A DNA stretch of 64,000 bases from Bacillus sp. PK3_68 (GTDB lineage: Bacteria; Bacillota; Bacilli; Bacillales; Domibacillaceae), in contig NZ_NQYC01000001.1 in assembly GCF_003600835.1 (NCBI RefSeq), positions 3,023,001 to 3,087,000 on the forward strand. Reading direction: 5' to 3'. This document shows positions 1 through 8,762 of the stretch, piece by piece; the stretch's first letter is position 1; every line of letters begins with the position of its first letter. The position numbers and the translations under genes were made by a program. The notes beneath the pieces are model-generated. The model did no database searches, was not told the origin of the DNA, and was given only the letters and a program-made list of their open reading frames with translations.

Positions 1-498
1 GCTATGTCCGACGAAATATTTGTTCTCCATGAAGGACAAATCCAGCAAAGCGGTACACCGACAGATATTTATGATGAGCCGATTAATCGCTTTGTAGCCG
101 ATTTTATTGGAGAGTCTAATATCGTGCCTGGCAAAATGATCAAAGATTTTGAAGTAGAATTTGCAGGGAAAGTATTTGAATGTGTCGATCAGGGATTGAA
201 CCCAAATGAATCGGTGGAAATAGTGATCCGTCCGGAAGACTTGGAGATTACTTCATGGAATGAAGGTAAAATTCAGGTCAAGGTAGATTCTCAGCTGTTC
301 CGTGGTGTTCACTATGAAATGCTTTGTTATGATGAAGCGCAGAATGAGTGGCTTGTTCACTCAACGAAGAAGGCAGTGGTAGGCGACAAAATCGGACTTA
401 GTTTTGAACCGGAAGCTATTCATGTTATGCGCCTCGGCGAAACAGAAGAAGAATTCGACAAGCGATTAGAATCATATCAAGAGGCCGGTCATGAATAA
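1..498 (+). CDS. potA: Spermidine/putrescine ABC transporter ATP-binding protein PotA, C-terminal part
   Basis: Only the C-terminal part is present; the gene begins upstream of the window and the frame is open from base 1. The visible 165 residues start just after the ABC signature and Walker B region, at the usual '[16 protein letters not shown]' segment and the [19 protein letters not shown] stretch typical of PotA. They continue through a TOBE-like domain (about residues 60-145) that binds regulatory ligand in this family. PotA hydrolyses ATP on the cytoplasmic face to power polyamine import with PotB, PotC and PotD, which follow directly. The stop codon overlaps the potB start by 8 bases, which suggests translational coupling. 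Confidence 0.93.
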   Translation, partial: AMSDEIFVLHEGQIQQSGTPTDIYDEPINRFVADFIGESNIVPGKMIKDFEVEFAGKVFECVDQGLNPNESVEIVIRPEDLEITSWNEGKIQVKVDSQLFRGVHYEMLCYDEAQNEWLVHSTKKAVVGDKIGLSFEPEAIHVMRLGETEEEFDKRLESYQEAGHE

Positions 499-1294
499 CA
501 AGACGCGACTGGTTTATTTGCTGCCATATATACTTTGGATCGGCCTGTTTGTCGTTACGCCTATTTTGCTCGTTATCTACTATTCTTTTTTTGATTTACA
601 CGGAAACTTTACCTTTGCCAATTATGAAAAGCTATTTACCTTTGTTTATATAAAGATGATTGCCAGCTCGTTCTGGTATGCATTTTTAATTACGTTGTTT
701 TGTTTGATTATTGCTTATCCAGCGGCTTACTTTATTACGAAAACAAAATATAAGCAACTGCTTCTGTTACTTGTCATTTTGCCGTCGTGGATTAACTTGC
801 TACTGAAGGCTTATGCTTTTCTTGGCATCTTTAGCACGTATGGAGCTGCAAATAATTTTCTTGAGCTAATCGGCATTGGCGCACATCAGATTTTATTTAC
901 TGATTTTAGCTTTGTATTTGTCTCAGTCTATATTTTCATTCCATTTATGCTGCTGCCTATTTTTAATGCGCTCGATAAGCTGAATCCTGCTTTGATAGAT
1001 GCTTCGCGTGATCTTGGAGCTTCTGCATGGACAACGTTTCGGAAGGTCATATTCCCGCTTACGCTCAGTGGTGTAAAGTCAGGGGTGCAGGCTGTATTCA
1101 TTCCGGCTCTATCCCTATTTATGATTACCCGTCTAATTGCCGGCAACCGAGTGATCACGCTCGGCACAGCGATTGAACAGCATTTTCTTGTCACACAGGA
1201 CTGGGGAATGGGATCAGCCATTGCTGTATTTTTGATTATAACGATGGTCGTCATTATGGTTGTGACCGGAGCAAGAAAGCGGGGGATTCAGTAA
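491..1294 (+). CDS. potB: Spermidine/putrescine ABC transporter permease PotB
   Basis: This 267-residue integral membrane protein has about six hydrophobic segments. It carries the binding-protein-dependent permease EAA loop at roughly residues 165-185 ([14 protein letters not shown]...FPLT), which docks onto PotA. The length is normal for PotB. It forms the membrane channel with PotC. The start overlaps the end of potA and the stop lies one base before potC, so the four genes form one operon. Confidence 0.93.
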   Translation: MNNKTRLVYLLPYILWIGLFVVTPILLVIYYSFFDLHGNFTFANYEKLFTFVYIKMIASSFWYAFLITLFCLIIAYPAAYFITKTKYKQLLLLLVILPSWINLLLKAYAFLGIFSTYGAANNFLELIGIGAHQILFTDFSFVFVSVYIFIPFMLLPIFNALDKLNPALIDASRDLGASAWTTFRKVIFPLTLSGVKSGVQAVFIPALSLFMITRLIAGNRVITLGTAIEQHFLVTQDWGMGSAIAVFLIITMVVIMVVTGARKRGIQ

Positions 1295-1295
1295 A

Positions 1296-2099
1296 ATGAA
1301 AAAGAAGACTGCTTGGCCAAGAGTCTATTTGGCTTTTATCTTTATCGTTTTATACGCCCCTATTTTCTATTTAATGTTTTATTCCTTTAATAGCGGCGGT
1401 ACAATGAATAATTTCGAAGGATTTACACTGGATTGGTATAAGGAGCTCTTTGGTGATAAAAGACTGCTTATTATTGTGTTAAATACGATAATTATTGCTC
1501 TTTTGTCTGCAGCTATTTCCACAATAGTCGGGGTGATTGGGGCTCTCGCGATTGTATATATGAGACAGAGGACGGTAAAACAAGCACTTTTATCCCTGAA
1601 TAACGTCCTCATTGTTAGTCCTGATGTTATTATCGGTGCATCATTTTTGATTCTATTTACAATGGTAGGAATTAAGTTAGGTTTTGCATCTGTGCTGTTA
1701 TCGCATATTGCCTTTTCCATTCCGATCGTAGTCATTATGGTGCTTCCTAAACTGGAGGAGATGAGCAGCTCTTTAATTGATGCTGCGCGTGATTTAGGAG
1801 CGGGGCATTGGGATGTATTGTCAAAGGTTATTCTGCCATATATTTCACCAGGCATTTTTGCTGGTTTTTTCATGGCACTCACATACTCTCTTGATGACTT
1901 TGCTGTCACCTTTTTCGTTACCGGGAATGGCTTCAGCACATTATCCGTTGAAATTTATTCATTAGCTCGTCGAGGTATTTCTTTAAATATTAATGCGTTG
2001 TCCACGCTATTATTCTTGTTTACGATCATACTTGTGGCCGGTTATTACTTTATTATGCAGCGAAACAGCCGAACGGCTGGGGCGGGGGTGCGAAAATGA
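1296..2099 (+). CDS. potC: Spermidine/putrescine ABC transporter permease PotC
   Basis: This 267-residue membrane permease has six predicted helices and an EAA motif (DAARDLGAGHWDVL...LPYI) near residues 160-180. It is the second permease of the polyamine importer. The 3' end overlaps the potD start in an ATGA arrangement at 2096-2099, as expected for tightly coupled pot genes. Confidence 0.93.
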   Translation: MKKKTAWPRVYLAFIFIVLYAPIFYLMFYSFNSGGTMNNFEGFTLDWYKELFGDKRLLIIVLNTIIIALLSAAISTIVGVIGALAIVYMRQRTVKQALLSLNNVLIVSPDVIIGASFLILFTMVGIKLGFASVLLSHIAFSIPIVVIMVLPKLEEMSSSLIDAARDLGAGHWDVLSKVILPYISPGIFAGFFMALTYSLDDFAVTFFVTGNGFSTLSVEIYSLARRGISLNINALSTLLFLFTIILVAGYYFIMQRNSRTAGAGVRK

Positions 2100-3168
2100 A
2101 TAAGTTAATACGCGCATTTATAGCTATATTTGCTATCGCTTTTTTATTGATGTATGCTGTTTCGGCACTGAATGGATCAGACAAGAAGGTAGCGGGCAAT
2201 ACATTAACGATCTACAATTGGGGGATTACATCGACCCCAAACTGATTACTCAGTTTGAAAAAGAAACCGGTGTTAAAGTAATCTATGAAACGTTTGATTC
2301 CAACGAAGCGATGATGACCAAAATTGAGCAGGGCGGCACTGCTTACGATATCGCGGTACCTTCTGAGTATGCAATTGACAAAATGAAAAAGGCAGACCAG
2401 CTGCTTCCGCTCGATCATTCGAAACTGCCAAACTTAAAGTATATTGATCAACGATTTATGGATCTTCCGTTTGATCACGGCAACAAATATTCGATCCCTT
2501 ATTTTTGGGGAACAGTCGGCATCATTTACAATAAAGATTTGTTGAAAGGAAAAGAGATCAAAGCGTGGAATGATCTGTGGAGCCCGGAGCTGCGCAACAA
2601 TATTTTGCTTGTTGATGGAGCCCGTGAGGTAATGGGCATGGGGCTCAATTCCCTTCATTATTCATTGAACGATAAGAACAAGCATCATCTAATTGAAGCG
2701 AAGAAAAAGCTTGATCAATTGACGCCTAATATTAAAGCGATCATCGGTGATGAAATCCGTCTGCTGATGGAAAATGATGAAGCGGCCGTTGGGGTTGTCT
2801 GGTCGGGAACTGCTTCGGAAATTATGTGGGAAAAGGATAATCTGGAATATGTGGTACCAGAGGAAGGGTCCAATCTTTGGTTTGATAACATGGTCATCCC
2901 AAAAACAGCCAAAAACCTGAAAGCAGCCCACCAATTTATCAACTTTATGCTTGATCCGAAAGTCGCTGCGCAAAACGCAGAATATGTAGGCTATTCTACG
3001 CCGAATCAAAAGGCTCTTCAGCACATGCCGAAGGATGTTGTTAACGACAAACGTTTCTATCCAAGCCCGGAACAAACGGAGCATCTAGAAGTGTACGAAA
3101 ACTTGGGAGCCGATATGCTGGCTTACTACAACGAGCTGTATCTTGAATTTAAAATGCATAAAAAATAA
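2096..3168 (+). CDS. potD: Spermidine/putrescine-binding lipoprotein-like PotD, frameshifted
   Basis: The extracellular substrate-binding subunit of the importer. The ATG at 2096 opens a frame with a hydrophobic N-terminal signal or anchor (MNKLIRAFIAIFAIAFLLMY) that reaches LTIYNWG and then hits TGA. The rest (DYIDPKLITQFEKETG onward to 3168) lies in another frame. Adding one G to the G5 run at 2220-2224 joins them as NWGDYIDP, the conserved PotD start of the mature domain, and gives 357 residues, the normal length. Either the gene is inactive or one base is missing from the sequence; nine similar cases in the window favour the second. Confidence 0.88.
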
Positions 3169-3170
3169 TA

Positions 3171-3204
3171 AAAAGCGTCCGAATGCTGTTTCGGACGCTT
3201 TTTT
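3171..3204 (+). terminator. Rho-independent terminator after potD
   Basis: A 9-bp perfect stem (GCGTCCGAA / TTCGGACGC, 3175-3183 with 3190-3198) with a 6-base loop is followed by six T. It ends the pot operon. Confidence 0.92.
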
Positions 3205-3205
3205 G

Positions 3206-3328
3206 TTGTCCAGCTGCAGGCGCTATCAGCTCGAGGACACAAGCCCGTCCGTCTAGAAGGTCAAGAGCAACCTTCTAGCTGGCCCGTCTTGTGCTTGTCG
3301 CTGACAAGCAAGCGCCTTCCGCTTTTCA
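3206..3328. repeat. Intergenic hairpin repeat, copy 1
   Basis: This non-coding element of about 123 bp begins TTGTCCAGCT and ends CCGCTTTTCA. Its core is a long imperfect hairpin: 3237-3261 pairs with 3270-3294 (ACAAG...CTAGAAGGT against ACCTTCTAG...CTTGT). Elements with this TTGTCCAGCT...CCGCTTTT frame are, from memory, common between genes of Bacillaceae and behave like REP or BIME sequences. A second copy follows directly. Confidence 0.7.
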
Positions 3329-3448
3329 TTGTCCAGCTCCGCCTCCTTGGGACTCGAGGTCATATGCCAGCCTGACTGTGTGGCTGAAGAACGCCACTTC
3401 GTCATCCTGCCATATGCTTGTCGCCCCAGGACAGTCGTCTCCGCTTTT
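3329..3448. repeat. Intergenic hairpin repeat, copy 2 (diverged)
   Basis: This copy of about 120 bp has the same ends as copy 1 (TTGTCCAGCT...CCGCTTTTCA) but a different core. CATATGCCAG near 3361 faces CTGCCATATG near 3407, and GTGTGGC faces GCCAC inside. A third TTGTC follows at about 3451 and is truncated. Both copies lie between the pot terminator and the lia operon; I see no ORF with coding character across 3205-3554. Confidence 0.65.
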
Positions 3449-3554
3449 CATTGTCTCGGTCTTAAGGATGAGGGAAAGTTCCATCCGAAGCTCGTTATAG
3501 GAAAAGGGAAAGCGAGGTAAGATGAAATCAAGATATCGAAGGGAGGAAAAAATA

Positions 3555-3908
3555 ATGAAAAAGGTGATGCTGTTTTGTATAGGAGGGCTTGCAGCTATGG
3601 TGGCCATTGCGAGTGCCGGTCCGGTTCTTGGCCTCGTAGCATGTGCAGCCATTATGTATGTGGCATGGAAACAGTACAGACAAGCACATTCCAAAGGGGT
3701 CAAAATTTTTTGGGGAGCAGCGGGAATTATCGCGTTCCTGGCAGCGGTCGGCAATGTGCCAGCTTTGCTTGGCGTCGCAGCTTTAGGTGTCCTGTATGTT
3801 GTGTATAAAAAATGGCAGGAAGAGGATGAAGACTTTGTTGCAGCAGCAAAAGAAGAAGATCCATTCGTCAATTTTGAAAAACAATGGAGCCAACTAAAAA
3901 ATAAATAA
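3555..3908 (+). CDS. liaI: LiaI-like small membrane protein
   Basis: This 117-residue protein is mostly hydrophobic, with alternating Gly/Ala-rich membrane segments to about residue 85 and a charged tail ending FVNFEKQWSQLKNK. The size, tail and place before a PspA-type gene match LiaI, the membrane anchor that recruits LiaH under envelope stress. The ATG at 3555 was chosen because GGGAGG lies just upstream at 3541; an upstream in-frame ATG at 3522 has no such site. It is cotranscribed with liaH, 12 bases away. The family is weakly conserved, so the name rests mainly on context. Confidence 0.75.
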   Translation: MKKVMLFCIGGLAAMVAIASAGPVLGLVACAAIMYVAWKQYRQAHSKGVKIFWGAAGIIAFLAAVGNVPALLGVAALGVLYVVYKKWQEEDEDFVAAAKEEDPFVNFEKQWSQLKNK

Positions 3909-3920
3909 GGAGAGATTAAG

Positions 3921-4571
3921 ATGACAGGAATCTTTGCGAAAATTAAACGGACTGTAGAGGCAGAATTGTTCGACATCGTAGAAAAGAAAGAGCAGAAAAA
4001 TCCAATTGCTATGTTAAATCAGTATTTGCGTGAAGCACAGAAAGAGACCGAAAAAGCAATGAAATTGTTAGAACGGCAACAATTATTGAAAAAAGAATTT
4101 GAACGTGAATGGCAGGATGCTGTTCGTATGCAGGATAAGCGCTTGAAACAGGCTACACTCGCTGCTGAAGCGGGGGAAAAGCAGTTGGAAGAGTTCGCTG
4201 TAAGAGAAGCAGAGATATACAAAGAGAGAGCGGCTCGTTTGCAGCACTCTGTTTCTATCGCAGACGAACAAATCATAAAGCTTGAACGTCAGACAGAAGA
4301 AATGAAGCATAAATTGAAAGATATGAATGTGCGCCGCCTTGAATTAATGGGCCGGGAAAATGCAGCAAGAGCTCATTACAGCATGAGTAAAGTGTTGGAT
4401 GAAGGATCAGGGAATAATCATCCGTTTGGCCGGTTTGAAGAGCTGGAGCAATATATTGATGAGTTGGAAGGCAAGGCGAGCAAGAAGTATGAAACGACAT
4501 TAATGGACGCCCGTCTTGCAGAGCTGGAAAGACAATTTTATCAGCAAGAAAAGAACACACATCAAGCATAA
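3921..4571 (+). CDS. liaH: PspA/IM30 family protein LiaH
   Basis: A 216-residue, almost wholly alpha-helical coiled-coil protein of the PspA/IM30 family (FAKIKRTVEAELFDIVEKK...NPIAMLNQYLREAQKE at the start). In Bacillus LiaH forms large oligomers and protects the membrane during antibiotic stress; the link to LiaI is known from that system. The ribosome site AAGGAGAG lies at 3907-3914. A perfect hairpin follows the gene before liaF. A second PspA paralogue is encoded at 20022-20693. Confidence 0.88.
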   Translation: MTGIFAKIKRTVEAELFDIVEKKEQKNPIAMLNQYLREAQKETEKAMKLLERQQLLKKEFEREWQDAVRMQDKRLKQATLAAEAGEKQLEEFAVREAEIYKERAARLQHSVSIADEQIIKLERQTEEMKHKLKDMNVRRLELMGRENAARAHYSMSKVLDEGSGNNHPFGRFEELEQYIDELEGKASKKYETTLMDARLAELERQFYQQEKNTHQA

Positions 4572-4601
4572 AACATGCTATGATTAACAATTGAAGAGAG
4601 T

Positions 4602-4631
4602 GAAACAAACCCGTGATTGCGGGTTTGTTTC
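4602..4631 (+). terminator. Stem-loop between liaH and liaF
   Basis: A perfect 12-bp stem (GAAACAAACCCG with CGGGTTTGTTTC, 4602-4613 and 4620-4631) has a 6-base loop and a T-rich 3' arm. It lies between liaIH and liaFSR, where a partial terminator is known in B. subtilis to give abundant liaIH and scarce full-length mRNA. The stem lacks a long T tract after it, which fits partial read-through. Confidence 0.75.
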
Positions 4632-4670
4632 GCATTGCAGCGTTGCTAGTTCGAGGAAGGAGGAAAAAGA

Positions 4671-5414
4671 ATGTCACCATTTAAAAGAACAGATATGCTT
4701 ACTATGTTTTTACTTGCTGCTTTGATCATCATTTTAATTGAGGCGACATTTTTCCATAATGATTTTGTGTTTTCCCTCTTCTTCGGAGCAGCAATGATTT
4801 ACTTTGGGAGAAAATGGAACAAAAGCTGGTTTGGTAAGCTATTGTTTTGGTTTGGCGTATTTTTATCAATCATGATGATTCTCAGCATGAGCAGTTTACG
4901 GATGCTTGTTCTTGCTGGTTTGATTTATATGCTGTACCGCTTCTTCCAATCGAAAAAAGAACCGGTACGCTTTTCTCTATCACCCGATACTGTGAGAGAG
5001 ATGCCGATGGAGCCCGGTGAATCGATTAAGCACTCTTTTCTAAAAAATAAGTTGTTTTCTGTTCAATCTACACCGGAGCATTCATATGAATGGAAGGACA
5101 TCCATATTCAAGGGGTGCTCGGCGATATTACTGTTGATGTAAGCAATACAGTGCTACCAAAGGGAACGGCGGTTATTTCCATCAGGCAAATGATCGGAAA
5201 GGTGAAAGTAGATATACCTTATGAAGTCCCCGTTCGTGTGCGCTTCGCAACCGTTATAGGAAATGCTCATTTGTTCCAGCGTTTTCCCGTTCCTCTTTGG
5301 AATGACACGCTATATTTTGAAGATGAACATCACAGCGAGCAGGAAGGGGCAGAAACAACAATTATTCTTCTCATTTCCACGGTTATTGGCGATGTGGAGG
5401 TGAATCGGGTGTGA
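4671..5414 (+). CDS. liaF: LiaF, negative regulator of the LiaRS system
   Basis: This 247-residue protein has about four membrane segments in the first 95 residues, then a soluble domain of beta-strand repeats ([36 protein letters not shown]) typical of the LiaF/YvqF C-terminal domain. LiaF keeps the LiaS kinase inactive without stress. AAGGAGGAAAAAG precedes the ATG. In B. subtilis liaG lies between liaH and liaF; here only a terminator-like hairpin is found. The stop codon overlaps the liaS GTG start. Confidence 0.88.
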   Translation: MSPFKRTDMLTMFLLAALIIILIEATFFHNDFVFSLFFGAAMIYFGRKWNKSWFGKLLFWFGVFLSIMMILSMSSLRMLVLAGLIYMLYRFFQSKKEPVRFSLSPDTVREMPMEPGESIKHSFLKNKLFSVQSTPEHSYEWKDIHIQGVLGDITVDVSNTVLPKGTAVISIRQMIGKVKVDIPYEVPVRVRFATVIGNAHLFQRFPVPLWNDTLYFEDEHHSEQEGAETTIILLISTVIGDVEVNRV

Positions 5415-6492
5415 ATATTTTTGCTAAGCAGATTCGTCAAGTTTTTTAGCTGTTCTTTTTGTGGCAGGAGTGATCATTGCCGCTTTTGAAACGAGCTTTC
5501 CGCATCCGACATGGCGGGCTTACTTTGAACAGAAGCTATTTGAGCTTCCTCTTGCTGTATTTATAGCGGCGGCCATAGTAGGGACAGCTTTCCTATTTGG
5601 TGCATTATACGGATGGGGACAATGGACATCTTTAAAAACACTTGATCGAAGAATTGACTCCCTCATTTCTGGTAAAGACAAAGAGGAGAAAGACAGCATG
5701 CTGCCAGCCGACTTTTCGAACATTGAGCAAAAGTTTCAACAGCTTGAGCGTGTCATCATTGAACAGAAACAAGCAGCCCGACGTCTCGCTAGAGAAAAAG
5801 CAGAGAGCCAGGAAACGCTCATCCAGGAAATGGTTTCGCAGGAGCGGCAGCGGCTTGCAAGAGAACTGCACGATTCGGTTTCCCAGCAATTGTTTGCGGC
5901 TTCCATGATGATGTCGGCCATTAATGAAAATCGTGAATCTGCACCGTCCATAGAAACGAAGCAGTTAGCTATGGTAGAGGAAATGATTCAGCAGTCGCAA
6001 TTAGAAATGCGAGCGCTTCTTTTGCATTTACGGCCTGTACCATTAAACGGCAAGTCTTTAAAAGAGGGGATTGACGATCTCCTCGTTGAATTAACGCAAA
6101 AGGTTCCGTTAGCTATTCATTGGACGACAGAAGAAATCTGCATGGACCGGGCAATGGAGGACCATCTATTTCGGATTGTGCAGGAATCGATTTCTAATAC
6201 GCTGCGCCATGCCAAGGCTAATCGGTTGGACGTACTGAACGTGTGGCGTGATGGTTTCATTATTTTGCGGATTAGTGATGACGGAGTTGGTTTTGATCAG
6301 GAACAGACAAAAATGGGGTCCTATGGATTGCAGAATATGCATGAACGCGCAATTGAGATTGGCGGAACATTAAAAATTATTTCATTGCCTTCCCAGGGGA
6401 CGAAGCTGGAGGTTAAAGTTCCGTTTGTAAAACAGCACTCAGATCAAACACAAATGGAAAAATCAGAAGAAAAGGTGGAAACGAACGAATGA
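5411..6492 (+). CDS. liaS: Sensor histidine kinase LiaS, frameshifted near the N-terminus
   Basis: NarL-type histidine kinase: an N-terminal hairpin of two membrane helices, a coiled-coil linker, the HisKA_3 phosphoacceptor motif ([17 protein letters not shown]) and an ATPase domain with DDGVGF and GSYGLQNM. It senses envelope damage and phosphorylates LiaR. The GTG at 5411 overlaps the liaF stop but reaches TAG at 5447-5449. One extra T in the T6 run 5442-5447 gives [20 protein letters not shown] and a 360-residue protein, the normal length. Without it, translation could start only at the GTG at 5461, cutting into the first membrane helix. Missing base most likely a sequencing error. Confidence 0.87.
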
Positions 6493-7121
6493 TAAGAGTT
6501 CTTCTCGTTGATGATCATGAAATGGTGCGCATTGGCGTGTCTGCCTATTTAATGGCCCAGCCGGATATTCAAGTAGAAGCTGAAGCGGAAGACGGTGAAA
6601 AAGCGGTGACGGCTGCTCTTGAACTAAAGCCTGATATTATTTTAATGGATCTGGTCATGCCGAAGATGGATGGAATTGAAGCGACCAAACGTATTACAGA
6701 AAAGTGGCCTGAGGCCAAAATCATCATCGTAACCAGCTTTCTTGACGATGAGAAGGTCTATCCTGCTCTTGAAGCAGGGGCTGTCAGTTACATATTAAAA
6801 ACATCAAAAGCCAGCGTAATTGCTGATGCAATCCGCAAAACATATAGCGGGGAGCCAGTGCTTGAACCGGAAGTAACAGGGAAAATGATGAAGCGCATGC
6901 GCCAGGGTCAAAAGATGCCGCTTCATGAAGAGCTGACCGAGCGAGAGCTGGAAGTTTTGCTGCTTATTGCTCAAGGGAAATCCAACCAGGAGATTGCTGA
7001 CGAGCTGTATATTTCTTTAAAAACAGTGAAAACGCACGTCAGCAATATCCTGTCCAAGCTGGAAGTAAACGATCGGACACAAGCGGTTATCTATGCCTTC
7101 CAAAATCGGCTTGTTCACTAA
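6489..7121 (+). CDS. liaR: Response regulator LiaR
   Basis: A 210-residue NarL/LuxR-family response regulator. The receiver domain (about residues 1-120) has the acidic pair DDH near the start, the phosphorylated Asp in [12 protein letters not shown] and the conserved Lys in SYILKTS. A LuxR-type helix-turn-helix follows ([22 protein letters not shown]). Phosphorylated LiaR activates the liaI promoter. It overlaps liaS by 4 bases and a terminator follows. Confidence 0.92.
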   Translation: MIRVLLVDDHEMVRIGVSAYLMAQPDIQVEAEAEDGEKAVTAALELKPDIILMDLVMPKMDGIEATKRITEKWPEAKIIIVTSFLDDEKVYPALEAGAVSYILKTSKASVIADAIRKTYSGEPVLEPEVTGKMMKRMRQGQKMPLHEELTERELEVLLLIAQGKSNQEIADELYISLKTVKTHVSNILSKLEVNDRTQAVIYAFQNRLVH

Positions 7122-7241
7122 CATCTACGGAATCAAGTCACCAATCGAGCGGAACAGAAAGCGGATGAACATCCATAACATCCGAAGTGGCCATAAGATG
7201 ATATCAAGCAAAAAGTATTCAAATAAAGCTTCGAATAACTC

Positions 7242-7272
7242 AGACGCTCCTTCACGAGAGCGTCTTTTTTTC
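7242..7272 (+). terminator. Terminator downstream of liaR
   Basis: The stem AGACGCTC (7242-7249) pairs with GAGCGTCT (7258-7265) and a T run follows to 7271. It lies about 120 bases after liaR. Confidence 0.85.
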
Positions 7273-7490
7273 TTTTTATTTGACGACTTGGACATCTTCT
7301 TCATCCTTTACTCAGTTTTTTTGTATATACGGATGAAAGCCCAAAAAGTTTCCAGCTGCCGTTAAATTTTCACGGATGATAGAAGTAGATGCCAGACAAT
7401 CCAGTCTGGAATACTTCTTTTGTGAAAAGTATACGGATTTTTTCGATAATTTTCCGGGCATTTTTGTACAAAAAGACCATAGTTTATAAA
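7273..7490. other. Gene-free stretch with a stem-loop and a candidate promoter
   Basis: No ORF here has coding character. A nested hairpin at 7382-7417 pairs GAAGTA with TACTTC and CCAGAC with GTCTGG, and a short T-rich tail follows. A possible sigma-A promoter for the next operon is TTTTGT, 17 bases, TATAAA ending at 7490. A one-mismatch cre-like sequence lies at 7515-7529. Confidence 0.4.
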
Positions 7491-7570
7491 TGTAAAAGAA
7501 GATAAAGTAAAAGCATGAAAATGTTTACTAATTAAACAAGACGAATGTGAAGGGGTGGTGATCACTTTTC

Positions 7571-8746
7571 ATGCGCTATCAATCGCAAAGAATCTCACAA
7601 ATTCCCCCGTATATGTTTGCCGAATTCAATAAGAAGAAACAGATGATGCAAGAGGCTGGAGTGGATGTAATTGATTTAGGAATAGGGGACCCGGATTTAC
7701 CAACGCCGCAGCATATAACAGATAAGCTGATAGAGGAAATGGCTTATCCGGAGAATTTTAAGTATCCGAGTTTCATTGGCTGCCTGGACTTTCGAAAGGC
7801 AGTAGCTGAGTTTTATAAGCGGGAATTCAACGTTGATTTAGATCCGGAAACAGAAGTGCTCGCTCTGATCGGTTCCAAGGAAGGGCTGGCCCATTTAGTG
7901 CCCACAATGATTGATCCCGGAGAGATTGTTCTGGCGCCGGATCCGGGTTATCCTCCTTACCGTATGGCGGTTTCCCTTGCAGGCGGAAAGTTACATACGA
8001 TGCCGCTGCTGCAGGAGAATAACTTTGAACCTGATTTTCAGAAGATTCCTGAAAATGCCGCTGCAGAAGCAAAGCTGATGTTTTTAAATTATCCGGGCAA
8101 TCCAACGGCAGCTACTGTGGACGTTAATTTTTTTCGCAAAGCTGTGTCATTTGCCAAGCAGCATGAAATCGTTATCGCTCATGATGCTGCTTACAATATG
8201 GTTACTTTTGAAGGCTACAAGGCACCGAGTATTTTGCAGGCAGAGGGGGCGAAAGAAGCTGTTGTTGAGTTTGGCTCCTTATCCAAGACATACAGCATGA
8301 CCGGCTGGAGAATTGGCTATGTTGTCGGCAATAAAGAGGTCATTAAGGCCCTATCGATTTACAAAAGCAATACCGACACCGGTCAGTTTATTCCTATCCA
8401 AAAGGCAGCCGCCCATGCTTTGGCGGGCAGCCAGGATTGCATCAAGGCAAGCAACGACGTGTATGCGGAACGAATGAAGGCAATGACGGCTGCTTTAACA
8501 TCTATTGGCGTGAATACAAAACCGACGCGTGGCACATTTTTTATTTGGGCACCGGTACCGGATGGATACACGTCAGCTGAATTCGCAAACCGTGTGCTAG
8601 AAAAAACAGGCGTCATTATCACGCCGGGTCATGCATTCGGGGAAAGCGGTGAAGGGTATTTTCGTCTTTCGCTGTCTGTTCCGACTGACCGGCTCACCGA
8701 AGCCATTAACCGCATGAAAAAAGAGCTCACTATTATTACAAATTAA
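7571..8746 (+). CDS. Class I/II aminotransferase, LL-diaminopimelate aminotransferase-like
   Basis: A 391-residue PLP-dependent fold-type I aminotransferase. Visible motifs are DLGIGDPDLPTP near the N-terminus, NYPGNPTAA, and the PLP-binding Lys239 in SLSKTYSMTGWRIGY. It is close to proteins annotated as DapL, but many Bacillaceae relatives act on other amino acids, so I leave the substrate open. It begins an operon with the aldehyde dehydrogenase 16 bases downstream; a transamination followed by semialdehyde oxidation is a plausible order. The ATG at 7571 lies 13 bases after a weak AAGGGGTGG, so the exact start is uncertain. Confidence 0.85.
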   Translation: MRYQSQRISQIPPYMFAEFNKKKQMMQEAGVDVIDLGIGDPDLPTPQHITDKLIEEMAYPENFKYPSFIGCLDFRKAVAEFYKREFNVDLDPETEVLALIGSKEGLAHLVPTMIDPGEIVLAPDPGYPPYRMAVSLAGGKLHTMPLLQENNFEPDFQKIPENAAAEAKLMFLNYPGNPTAATVDVNFFRKAVSFAKQHEIVIAHDAAYNMVTFEGYKAPSILQAEGAKEAVVEFGSLSKTYSMTGWRIGYVVGNKEVIKALSIYKSNTDTGQFIPIQKAAAHALAGSQDCIKASNDVYAERMKAMTAALTSIGVNTKPTRGTFFIWAPVPDGYTSAEFANRVLEKTGVIITPGHAFGESGEGYFRLSLSVPTDRLTEAINRMKKELTIITN

Positions 8747-8762
8747 GAGGAGAGATCATGAC

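Noticed and set aside
928-1939. Long minus-strand ORFs opposite potB and potC
   Set aside because: They lie wholly inside clear permease genes, have no ribosome site and poor codon character.
3326-3976. 216-codon minus-strand ORF across the repeats and liaI
   Set aside because: It covers the hairpin repeats and the complement of liaI; its Ser/Ala-rich content is a shadow of the other strand.
7515-7529. cre site upstream of the aminotransferase
   Set aside because: One of the central CG bases is wrong (ATG instead of ACG), so it is too weak to list as a feature.
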